From: an uncultured Psychromonas sp.
Lineage (GTDB): Bacteria; Pseudomonadota; Gammaproteobacteria; Enterobacterales; Psychromonadaceae
DNA length: 64,000 bases
Reading direction: 5' to 3'
NCBI RefSeq assembly: GCF_947489755.1
Contig: NZ_CANLFB010000014.1
Coordinates: 1 to 64,000, forward strand
Under the pieces are notes generated by a model that saw only the letters and a list, made by a program, of their open reading frames with translations, ran no database searches and was not told the DNA's origin. Below are positions 56,583 to 64,000 of the stretch, in pieces. Position 1 is the first letter of the stretch. Every line of letters starts with the position of its first letter. Position numbers and translations under genes: made by a program.

Positions 56583-57548
56583 ATGAAACTTAAAATGTTA
56601 GCAGCAGCGGTTACTTTAGGTACTGCGTCATTAATTTCAACGCCTGTTCTTGCAGCAGATCATGCTTTACCAACTTACACTAAAGTAAGTGGTATTTCTG
56701 GTAACCTTTCATCTGTTGGTTCTGATACATTAGCAAACATGATGACATTTTGGGCTGAAGAGTTTAAACGTCAATACCCAAATATCAACATTCAAATCCA
56801 AGCAGCAGGTTCTTCAACTGCTCCACCGTCTCTTACTGAAGGTACTTCTCAGTTCGGCCCAATGAGTCGTCAAATGAAGTCTAAAGAAATCGAAGCATTC
56901 GAAAAACGTTACGGTTACAAACCAACGGAAGTTCGTGTTGCTATTGATGCACTTGCTGTATTCGTCAATAAAGATAACCCAATTGAAGGTTTATCAATTA
57001 AGCAAGTTGATGCTATCTTCTCTTCAACTCAAAAATGTGGTAATGATAAAAACGCGACTCGTTGGGCTGATGTTGGTTTAGACGGTAACTGGGCAGAGAA
57101 AGATATCCAATTATTTGGTCGTAACTCTGTATCAGGTACTTATGGTTACTTTAAATCAAAAGCACTGTGTAAAGGTGACTTTAAAAACTCTGTTAATGAA
57201 CAACCTGGTTCTGCTTCTGTAGTACAGTCTGTTGCATCTTCATTAAACTCTATTGGTTACTCTGGTATTGGTTACAAAGTTGCTGGTGTTAAAGCGGTTG
57301 CGCTTTCTAAGAAAGGTGGTCCATTTATTGAAGCAACAATGGATAACGCAATTACTGGTAAATACCCGCTATCTCGTTTCCTATATGTTTACGTAAACAA
57401 GCATCCAAACAAACCACTATCTCCATTACAAGCTGAGTTCATTAAACTAATGTTATCTGAACAAGGTCAAGGGATTGTGAAAAAAGATGGTTACATTCCA
57501 CTACCAGTTTCTGTAGTAGAAAAAGAACTGGCTAAATTAGGCTTATAA
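56583..57548 (+). CDS. pstS: Phosphate ABC transporter substrate-binding protein PstS
   Basis: 321-aa periplasmic phosphate receptor. Signal peptide 1-24 (VLAADHA); phosphate-binding motifs [38 protein letters not shown], and [11 protein letters not shown]. It is the marine/vibrio-type PstS. A Pho box lies about 115 nt upstream. The permease and ATPase genes (pstCAB) do not follow; a terminator does, so the receptor may be encoded separately from the rest of the transporter. Confidence 0.93.
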   Translation: MKLKMLAAAVTLGTASLISTPVLAADHALPTYTKVSGISGNLSSVGSDTLANMMTFWAEEFKRQYPNINIQIQAAGSSTAPPSLTEGTSQFGPMSRQMKSKEIEAFEKRYGYKPTEVRVAIDALAVFVNKDNPIEGLSIKQVDAIFSSTQKCGNDKNATRWADVGLDGNWAEKDIQLFGRNSVSGTYGYFKSKALCKGDFKNSVNEQPGSASVVQSVASSLNSIGYSGIGYKVAGVKAVALSKKGGPFIEATMDNAITGKYPLSRFLYVYVNKHPNKPLSPLQAEFIKLMLSEQGQGIVKKDGYIPLPVSVVEKELAKLGL

Positions 57549-57620
57549 TTTGTCTAGAAAGTGATTCTTAAAGTGGCTGAAGCCTATTAAATAGTCACGA
57601 AGACACTTTAAGTTATCAAT

Positions 57621-57650
57621 AAAACAGCGCTTTCTAGCGCTGTTTTTGTT
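57621..57650 (+). terminator. pstS: pstS terminator
   Basis: A 10-bp GC-rich stem (57622-57631/57636-57645) and T-run about 70 nt after the pstS stop. Confidence 0.92.
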
Positions 57651-57776
57651 TTTATACTAAATAACCTGTTATTACTTCAATCATTCACCTTGAGCTACGC
57701 AAAACTAACGACGCTTTCATTAATCATCATTGTAGGTTACTGACAAACATCTATTGGAGACTGTCAATAACTAACC

Positions 57777-58733
57777 TTAATGCTCGCTAATGCCAATTTG
57801 ATTACGGCCATTGTTTTTTGCAATATATAAGCCCAAATCAGCGACTTCAATTAGCTTCTTATGATCTGTAATAGAGGGGGTGATTTGAGCAATACCAAAG
57901 CTTGCAGTCACTTTAACCACGGTTCCTTGGTATTCAAAATGTATCGCTTCAATAGCCTTACGAAGTCGCTCAGCGACTAATTTGGCAGATTCTAAATCAG
58001 TATCAATTAATAAAGATGTAAACTCTTCACCACCAAAACGTCCTGTAATATCTTGCTTCTTGCTCTTATCACGTATCGCATCAGCAATCCCTTTAAGGAC
58101 TTCATCACCAAAAGGGTGGCCATAAGTGTCATTTACAACTTTAAAGTGATCAATATCCAAGATGATCATTGAGGCTATCCTCCCAGAATTTTTATGGCTC
58201 ATGAATTCACTCGCACATCGTTCACGCCAATAACCTTGGTTATATAATTGGGTTAACGTATCTGTTTGGCTTAAAAGAGTCAGTTTTGCATTGGCTTTCT
58301 GGAATGCCTGTTTAGATATAGCAATATCGGTGACATCATGAACAATCATACAGATTTGTGTGACTTCACCTTGAATATTAGTTAACGGTATAAACGTAAT
58401 ATTCTGATACATAAATTCGGCGTTACTGGTAATAGGGCGGTAACTTTTGAATTTAAATAAGTACGGGCGTTGTTCCCAAGTAGTAAACGCTTTGTTTTTT
58501 AATAAACAGACGCTCTTAACTTTCTGTTGTAACCAGTCTTCAGGAATGCTGGTAAACACGTCGGTGATTTTTTTATCCATCATATGCGTGGTTAAAAAAC
58601 CAGAATGGTTTTCCATAAAGCCATTCCAAACTTTGACACTGAAGTCTTTATCGATGATCACAATGCCTACGTCTATGCTATGCACCATATCTATAAGCCA
58701 ATGGATATCTTTTAATTCTATTGTTGTACTCAT
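57777..58733 (-). CDS. PAS-GGDEF diguanylate cyclase
   Basis: 318-aa soluble protein: PAS domain (~10-130), short coiled coil, then a GGDEF domain (~145-310) with active-site GGEEF at 234-238 (GRFGGEEFTSLL). It should make c-di-GMP. The inhibitory-site Arg is Lys (KKQD), so feedback inhibition may be weakened. No transmembrane segment. It overlaps the upstream response-regulator gene by one base (TAATG), so the two are translationally coupled. Confidence 0.92.
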   Translation of the reverse strand: MSTTIELKDIHWLIDMVHSIDVGIVIIDKDFSVKVWNGFMENHSGFLTTHMMDKKITDVFTSIPEDWLQQKVKSVCLLKNKAFTTWEQRPYLFKFKSYRPITSNAEFMYQNITFIPLTNIQGEVTQICMIVHDVTDIAISKQAFQKANAKLTLLSQTDTLTQLYNQGYWRERCASEFMSHKNSGRIASMIILDIDHFKVVNDTYGHPFGDEVLKGIADAIRDKSKKQDITGRFGGEEFTSLLIDTDLESAKLVAERLRKAIEAIHFEYQGTVVKVTASFGIAQITPSITDHKKLIEVADLGLYIAKNNGRNQIGISEH

Positions 58734-59731
58734 TAGTCTAAGAGGTATCCTATTTTATGTTGAATGACTTTAATTGATTCTTCAGTAAATAAAAGCAGTA
58801 GCTCACACTTGATGTCGTGCTCTTGAATGCTATAACTAACTTCGATGGTAAGCGTTTTTTGCCAGTCTTTTTGGCGACTCTTAATTAAGTCTTCGACTTT
58901 TCCATGTTGCCCTAAAACGCTAGGCTGCCCTTGACTAAATTGAATATCTAACTGCTCTGCTAAACCATTTAAAAAAGCACCCACCAAAATGTTAGAAATA
59001 TCATTCATGACCTCAAGTTCTAAATGGTCACTGATCATATTTTCATATTTCAGTAACTTAGTCATTTCATCAAAATTTGAGTCGTGGAAAATAACAATCG
59101 CTTCGCCGCTGATACCTGAGCTAATAAACCCCTGAGTGACTGCTGAAACCGTATTATCTTTGGCGATATTCGTCAGCGCCATATGTAACTCGCTGCTTTC
59201 AAAGGTATTTACATTAGGGACGGGGAGCAAAATAAAAACATCTAATAATCGCCCTAATAAATCGCCCGCTCGACCCATTGCAATATTAGCAACCTCTTGC
59301 AGTGCTTCGCGAATACTGACTTTTTCTAAGTTTTCTGGGCTTGAAAGTGAGTTGTGGCTGCCTGGCTTATAAATGCCATATTGCTCAAGGATGGCAATTA
59401 GTTTGGCGTTGTTGATCGGTTTTTCTATAAAATCCATCGCACCTAATTCTTTTACTCGACGATGCGCTTCAGGTTGAATATCCCCTGAGATAACAATAAC
59501 AATCGCTGGTAAATCATCTCGTTGAATTTCTTCTAATACTTGATAGCCATCCATAATCGGCATATTCAAATCAAGGAATACGATATCGCCTTTCTTTTGG
59601 CGAATCGCTTCTAAACCAATCTTGCCATTCTCAGCAAAATTGACGTTAATATCCCAATCTTTGGGTAATGAGCGAGCAATTTGTTTTCTGGCTAATGCAG
59701 AATCATCACAAATTAAAATGGGTAAAGGCAT
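58733..59731 (-). CDS. Response regulator with CheC/CheX-like C-terminal domain
   Basis: 332-aa protein. Residues ~1-120 are a CheY-like receiver (LICDDSALARKQI, phospho-acceptor Asp in IVFLDLNMPIMDGY, Lys in DFIEKPINNAK). Residues ~145-330 resemble CheC/CheX phosphatases, with two helix motifs (LQEVANIAMGRA; VMNDISNILVGAFLN, the latter with N-x22-P). These enzymes dephosphorylate CheY~P. The second motif has Asp where Glu is expected. I chose the ATG at 59731 (AGGAAT upstream), giving MPLPILICDD. It likely regulates or is regulated with the coupled diguanylate cyclase. Confidence 0.8.
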   Translation of the reverse strand: MPLPILICDDSALARKQIARSLPKDWDINVNFAENGKIGLEAIRQKKGDIVFLDLNMPIMDGYQVLEEIQRDDLPAIVIVISGDIQPEAHRRVKELGAMDFIEKPINNAKLIAILEQYGIYKPGSHNSLSSPENLEKVSIREALQEVANIAMGRAGDLLGRLLDVFILLPVPNVNTFESSELHMALTNIAKDNTVSAVTQGFISSGISGEAIVIFHDSNFDEMTKLLKYENMISDHLELEVMNDISNILVGAFLNGLAEQLDIQFSQGQPSVLGQHGKVEDLIKSRQKDWQKTLTIEVSYSIQEHDIKCELLLLFTEESIKVIQHKIGYLLD

Positions 59732-60107
59732 ATTATTCCTATTATATGTCTGCAATAGTGCAAAAGCACAGAGATGGTCATACTAGTTTAAAGTACGTAT
59801 CATTTTTCTACTACCATAAGAGTAGGCTAATGATGACAAAATAGAACTGATTTTAAATGCTTTTGTAGATTTATTGAGAAGTAGATTTAAAACACAAAGA
59901 ATAAAGTCGATGGTTTACATAAAACAAGCCTATGTTGCCCAATCATCACTATAAAATTAAGTGATAATAGAAAGTGACTTAGCGTTACCGTCACACTGAT
60001 TTTAATAAAAGAGGAGAGTGGTGCTTCTTGCCCACTTTTATGCGTTTTTTATTACAGAGTTTTATTACAGAACTTTATTGCTAAGCTTTTATTGAATGCA
60101 TGATAGC
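59732..60107. other. Spacer between dusC and the response regulator
   Basis: About 375 bp. It holds the response-regulator promoter and the dusC 3' end. A short hairpin with a T-rich tail lies near 60018-60040, and the sequence TTTTATTACAGA occurs twice around 60050-60075. No gene or RNA is clear. Confidence 0.4.
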
Positions 60108-61061
60108 TTATTTTTCAGACTCAACTTGTTGTGCTTGTTGTAATGCCATTAACATTTCATCAGGGTTACGAATGGCTCTTACGGATTGTAAGAACGGGTC
60201 AGCTTGTACATGTTGCATTTTCATAAACATTAACCACTGCTTAATACGACTAGGCATAAATTTTTCTTTGTCCTCAATCACCCGTAACCATTGATAATAC
60301 TGTTCCATCATCTCTAAGTTTTGTAACCAAGTATAGGGTGCTTCTAAACCTTTAAGTACATTAGACAGATTAGGTACGGCCATTGCACCGCGCCCAATCA
60401 TTAAATGGTCACAGCCACTTATTTCAATACAACGCTGTGCATCTTCAAAACTAAAAATATCACCATTCGCAATCACAGGAATATCGATAGCGTCTTTTAT
60501 TTTTTTAATCCAATGCCAATGAGCAGGGGGCTTATAACCTTCATCTTTAGTACGCGCATGTACGGCCAGTTCACTTGCACCTGCTTCAGCAATCGCCTGT
60601 GCATTTTCAATCGCCAAGCTTTTATCTTCATAGCCTAAACGGATTTTAGCACTAACCACATGTTCACTTGGAACCGCTTCACGAACCGTTTTGACTATTT
60701 GATATAAGGCTTCTGGATCTTTTAATAACACTGCACCACCACGACTTTTATTTACCGTTTTAGCCGGACAACCAAAGTTTAAATCAATTCCGTCAGAGCC
60801 TAGTTTAATAGCGCGAGCTGCGTTCATTCCTAAACATTGAGGGTCTTGGCCTAATAACTGAACGCGAACAGGCGTCCCAAATTCAGTACGGCTGGCATTA
60901 TGTAATTCAGGGCATAAGCGGTAAAAAACACGTGAGGGCAACGGTAATTCAACAACACGAACAAACTCAGTAACACAACGATCGATCCCGCCAAGTTGGG
61001 TTAAAAATTGGCGCATGTGGAAGTCCATCACACCTTCCATTGGAGCAAGCGTTATATGCAT
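60108..61061 (-). CDS. dusC: tRNA-dihydrouridine(16) synthase DusC
   Basis: 317-aa FMN-dependent TIM-barrel enzyme that reduces U16 in tRNA D-loops. Signatures: LAPMEGVMDFHMRQFL, the DusC-type CVTEFVRV, QLLGQDP, DLNFGCPAKTVNKSRGGAVLL with the catalytic Cys, and MIGRGAMAVPNL. Length matches E. coli DusC (315 aa). The repeat array lies just upstream of its start. Confidence 0.94.
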   Translation of the reverse strand: MHITLAPMEGVMDFHMRQFLTQLGGIDRCVTEFVRVVELPLPSRVFYRLCPELHNASRTEFGTPVRVQLLGQDPQCLGMNAARAIKLGSDGIDLNFGCPAKTVNKSRGGAVLLKDPEALYQIVKTVREAVPSEHVVSAKIRLGYEDKSLAIENAQAIAEAGASELAVHARTKDEGYKPPAHWHWIKKIKDAIDIPVIANGDIFSFEDAQRCIEISGCDHLMIGRGAMAVPNLSNVLKGLEAPYTWLQNLEMMEQYYQWLRVIEDKEKFMPSRIKQWLMFMKMQHVQADPFLQSVRAIRNPDEMLMALQQAQQVESEK

Positions 61062-61184
61062 GAGTGTTCTCGTGTAGTTATGGAGAAATTAAAGAGCGCG
61101 GATTATACCTGCTCCCTTTATATAAGATAAGCAAAAATAAGTATAAGCAGAAATAAATACCTTATCTCTCGTTAGAGGTTTATG

Positions 61185-63125
61185 AATAGTTAAAGTCAAA
61201 AGCATTAATGATTAAACCATATTGGCTAATAGTAATTTAAGAACGAATCATCTTTTGACCTTGGGGCGCATGCTTCAGCCTGCTTGCTTTTACTGTTGTG
61301 TTGTCTTTTCATCTACTTGGAATAAGAAGGTAATAAATAACTTGTTCATTCTTTGGTTTTTCCTTCGTGTCCTTAGTGAAGCGCAGCGCTTCGTGGTTGC
61401 TGAAGTTTTTTAAAGCCAAAAGCGTTAATGATTAAACCCTACTGGCTACTATTACTTTCAGAACGAATCATTTTTTGAACTTGGGGCGCATGCTTTAGCC
61501 TGCTTGTTTGTATTGTTGTGTTGTCTTTTCATCTACTTGGAATAAGAAGGTAATAAATAACTTATTCATTCTTTGGTTTTTCCTTCGTGTCCTTAGTGAA
61601 GCGCAGCGCTTCGTGGTTGCTTAAGCTTTTTAAAATCAAAAGCAATTAACCACGAAGGATGGAGAAGGTTAAGACAAAAGCATTGATGATTAAAGCTTAC
61701 TTGCTACTATTACTTTAAGGGCAAAGTATCTTTTGACCTTGGGGCGCATGCTTCAGCCTGCTTGTTTGTACTGTACTGTACTGTTGTCTTTTAATGTACT
61801 TGGGATAAGAAGATAATAAATAACTTGTTCATTCTTTGGTTTTTCTTCATGCCCTTCGTGTAGAGAAGGTTAGGTCAAAACATTAATGACAGAGTTATAT
61901 TGGTTTTCCTTCGTGTCCTTAGTGAAGCGTAGCGCTTCGTGGTTGCTTAAGTTTTTTAAAGTCAAAAGCGTTAATGATTAAACCATACTGGCTACTATTA
62001 CTTTAAGATCGAATCATTTTTTGACCTTGGGGCGTATGCTTCAGCCTGCTTGTTTGTGTTTTATTTTCCTTCGAGCCCTTCGTGTAGCACAGCACTTCAT
62101 GGTTGCTTAAGTTTTTTAAAGTCAAAAGCAATTAACCACGAAGGCACGAAGGGTAGAGAAGGTTAGGTCAAAACATTAAGGACCAAATGATCCTGGTTTT
62201 TCTTCATGTCCTTTGTGAAGCGCAGCGCTTCGTGGCCGATTGTGTTTTTTAAAATCAAAAGCGCTATTGATTAAACCCTACTGGCTATTATTACTTTAAG
62301 AACGAATCATTTTTTGACCTTGGGGCGCATGCTTTAGCCTGCTTGTTTGTACTGTTGTGTTGTCTTTTTTAAAATCAAAAGCAATTAACCACGAAGGGTG
62401 GAGAAGGTTAAGTCAAAAGCATTAATGACCAAATTATATTGGTTTTCCTTCGTGTCCTTAGTGAAGCGTAGCGCTTCGTGGTTGCTTAAGTTCTTTAAAG
62501 TAAAAAGCGTTAATGATTAAACTATACTGGCGACTATTACTTTCAGATCGAATCATTTTTTGACCTTGGGGCGCATGCTTCAGCCTGCTTGTTTGTATTG
62601 TTGTGTTGTCTTTTCATCTACTTGGAATAAGAAGGTAATAAATAACTTGTTAATTCTTTGGCTTTCCTTCGTGTCCTTAGTGAAGCGCAGCGCTTCGTGG
62701 TTGCTTAAGCTTTTTAAAATCAAAAGCAATTAACCACGAAGACACGAAGGGTGGAGAAGGTTAAGTCAAAAGATAGTATCGATATATGTTTTAGAAATGA
62801 GTTGTCTATTGAACTGGGGCGCATGCTTTAGCCTGCTTTTTTGTACTTTATTTTCCTTCGTGTCCTTAGTGAAGCGCAGCGCTTCGTGGTTGCTTAAGCT
62901 TTTTAAAATCAAAAGCAATTCACCACGAAAGCTCGAAGGGTAGAGAAGGTTAAGTCAAAAGCGTTAATGATTAAACCATACTGGCTAATATCATATTAAG
63001 GGCTAGTCATTTTTTGAACTTGGGGCGCATGCTTTAGCCTGCTTGTTTGTACTTTATTTTCCTTCGTGCGCTTAGTGAAGCGCAGCCCTTCATAGTGCTC
63101 CAATACTCTTTTAAATTCAAAGCAT
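61185..63125. repeat. Array of degenerate long direct repeats with palindromic cores
   Basis: A ~1.9-kb noncoding array. One conserved block (TTGGGGCGCATGCTTYAGCC, then TGCTTG) recurs at about 61261, 61481, 61739, 62027, 62320, 62566, 62814 and 63020 (spacing 206-293 bp). A second block (CCTTCGTGTCCTTAGTGAAG, then CGCAGCGCTTCGTGG) recurs at about 61361, 61581, 61907, 62067, 62201, 62447, 62665, 62852 and 63060, several copies with substitutions. Linkers also recur: a TTAATGATTAAACC block before most of the first blocks, an ACTTGGAATAAGAAGG block in four units, and AACCACGAAGG. Units differ by internal deletion, giving a mosaic. Stop codons are frequent in all frames. Identity to a known family cannot be tested here. 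Confidence 0.93.
61380..61395. repeat. Palindrome core of the repeat unit (example copy)
   Basis: GAAGCGCAGCGCTTC is a 15-nt palindrome (7-bp arms, one central base). It recurs intact at about 61595, 62218, 62681 and 62871, with one-base variants (GAAGCGTAGCGCTTC) near 61924 and 62464. Confidence 0.85.
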
Positions 63126-63339
63126 ATTATCAACATCTATTCGTACAATATCTAAGCTATTTATTCTCATTGTTTTAACACTAGATAGAACTCCATCAGC
63201 CTCCAATACATCCACAAAAGCTGAACAGACGATTTTTTATGCAATTATTGAAAATAGTTACCTACTTTATGACAACACAACTTGCACTACTGCAAGCAAC
63301 TATTTACCCTATGATATTAGATATTACAGGATAAAAAAG
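63126..63339. other. Spacer between the repeat array and apt
   Basis: About 215 bp with the apt promoter region. It is not repeated elsewhere in the window. Confidence 0.4.
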
Positions 63340-63885
63340 ATGAGCATGGAACCATTAGCATTAATTAAGAACAGCATTAAAAGCATCAAAGATTATCCGT
63401 TACCGGGTATCATATTTCGTGACGTCACTAGCCTGATTGAAAATGGTGAAGCTTTCTCAGCAACGATTGACTTGTTCGTAGAACGTTATAAAACACAAAA
63501 AATAGACAAAATAGTCGGTACAGAAGCACGTGGTTTCATTTTTGGTGCGCCATTAGCCGCAGCGTTAGGCGCTGGCTTTATTCCAGTGCGCAAACCTAAC
63601 AAACTACCACGTGAAACAATTCAAGAAAGTTACGAATTAGAATACGGTAACGACATTTTACAGATCCATAAAGATGCCATCAAAGAAGGCGAAAAAGTCT
63701 TATTGATGGATGATCTACTAGCAACAGGTGGCACAGCAGAAGCATCAGTTAAACTTATCGAACGCTTAGGCGGTGAAGTCATTGAAGCTGCTTTTGTTAT
63801 CTCCTTACCAGACTTACGTGGTGAAGATAAACTAAAAGCCATGTCTGTTCCTGTTTTCTCTTTGATTGAATACGCGGGTGAATAA
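63340..63885 (+). CDS. apt: Adenine phosphoribosyltransferase
   Basis: 181-aa enzyme that salvages adenine to AMP using PRPP. The PRPP-binding loop [16 protein letters not shown] and [14 protein letters not shown] and [15 protein letters not shown] are present. Start at ATG 63340; a second Met at 63346 is also possible. It ends 3 nt before dnaX starts, the apt-dnaX order seen in E. coli. Confidence 0.96.
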   Translation: MSMEPLALIKNSIKSIKDYPLPGIIFRDVTSLIENGEAFSATIDLFVERYKTQKIDKIVGTEARGFIFGAPLAAALGAGFIPVRKPNKLPRETIQESYELEYGNDILQIHKDAIKEGEKVLLMDDLLATGGTAEASVKLIERLGGEVIEAAFVISLPDLRGEDKLKAMSVPVFSLIEYAGE

Positions 63886-63888
63886 TTA

Positions 63889-64000
63889 GTGAGCTATCAA
63901 GTTTTAGCACGGAAGTGGCGACCACAGTCTTTTAAAGAAGTCATTGGTCAACCGCATGTATTAACCGCATTAGAAAATGGGTTAACACAAGATCGCGTAC
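63889..64000 (+). CDS. dnaX: DNA polymerase III tau/gamma subunit, 5' end only
   Basis: The first 37 codons of dnaX, cut by the window edge. The translation VSYQVLARKWRPQSFKEVIG followed by QPHV is the conserved N-terminus of the clamp-loader tau/gamma subunit. GTG start at 63889, three bases after the apt stop. Confidence 0.93.
   Translation, partial: MSYQVLARKWRPQSFKEVIGQPHVLTALENGLTQDRV

Noticed and set aside
61222-61413. 63-codon ORF inside the repeat array
   Set aside because: It spans repeat blocks and is not preserved in other copies, where the frame is broken.
61185-63125. CRISPR array
   Set aside because: Repeats are long, unequal in length and degenerate, spacers are themselves repeated, and no cas gene is near.

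Overview
The window is about 64 kb of AT-rich chromosome from a marine gammaproteobacterium. The best fit is Psychromonas or a near relative. This is an inference from gene content and protein resemblance: sodium-type PomAB flagellar stators, ArcB/ArcA, FolE2, a GlyGly-CTERM protein beside uup, a signal-peptide catalase, and many cyclic-di-GMP proteins. No phage, integrase, insertion sequence or CRISPR array was found, and nearly all coding sequence is ordinary core genome.

Layout. 0-2.1 kb: ratA-rnfH on the minus strand, divergent from smpB and the tmRNA gene ssrA (the trans-translation pair). 2.4-7.2 kb: a small membrane protein, an AEC transporter, two RluA-family pseudouridine synthases and folE2. 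7.4-11.4 kb: the redox pair arcB (+) and arcA (-), flanking an AhpD-like gene. 11.7-16.7 kb: the threonine operon thrABC behind a leader with two terminator-like hairpins. 16.7-24.7 kb: tesB, tRNA-Ala, a secreted choice-of-anchor I protein, tRNA-Leu, and a large PAS-GGDEF-EAL protein. 25-29.2 kb: rluF-thiL-pgpA-solute-binding protein on the plus strand, convergent with xseB-ispA-dxs (29.3-32.4 kb). 32.6-37.1 kb: pomAB, ampG, rnd. 37.3-41.2 kb: leuC-leuD and an unusual leuA-type gene, preceded by a good Fur-box match. 41.3-46 kb: small poorly known proteins, an ankyrin protein and a periplasmic catalase. 46.1-57.6 kb: a J-domain protein lacking the zinc finger, vanZ-like, udk, 8-oxoguanine deaminase, rlmKL, a glutaredoxin-like gene, uup, DUF3466 and a Pho-box-preceded pstS. 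57.7-61.1 kb: a response regulator/CheC-like protein overlapping a diguanylate cyclase gene, then dusC. 61.2-63.1 kb: a noncoding array of degenerate long repeats. 63.3-64 kb: apt and the start of dnaX.

How it works together. The genes cover amino-acid synthesis (thr, leu), isoprenoid/thiamine/folate precursors (dxs, ispA, thiL, folE2), RNA modification (rluA, rluF, rlmKL, dusC), oxidative and redox response (arcAB, catalase, AhpD-like, 8-oxoguanine deaminase) and motility or c-di-GMP signalling. The most unusual item is the repeat array between dusC and apt: at least eight copies of one conserved block and nine of a second, palindrome-bearing block, arranged in a mosaic of ~205-295 bp units with no coding capacity. 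Other points of note are the thr leader without a Thr/Ile-rich peptide, the ArcB with one of its two classic redox cysteines replaced, and the Bacteroidetes-like LeuA.
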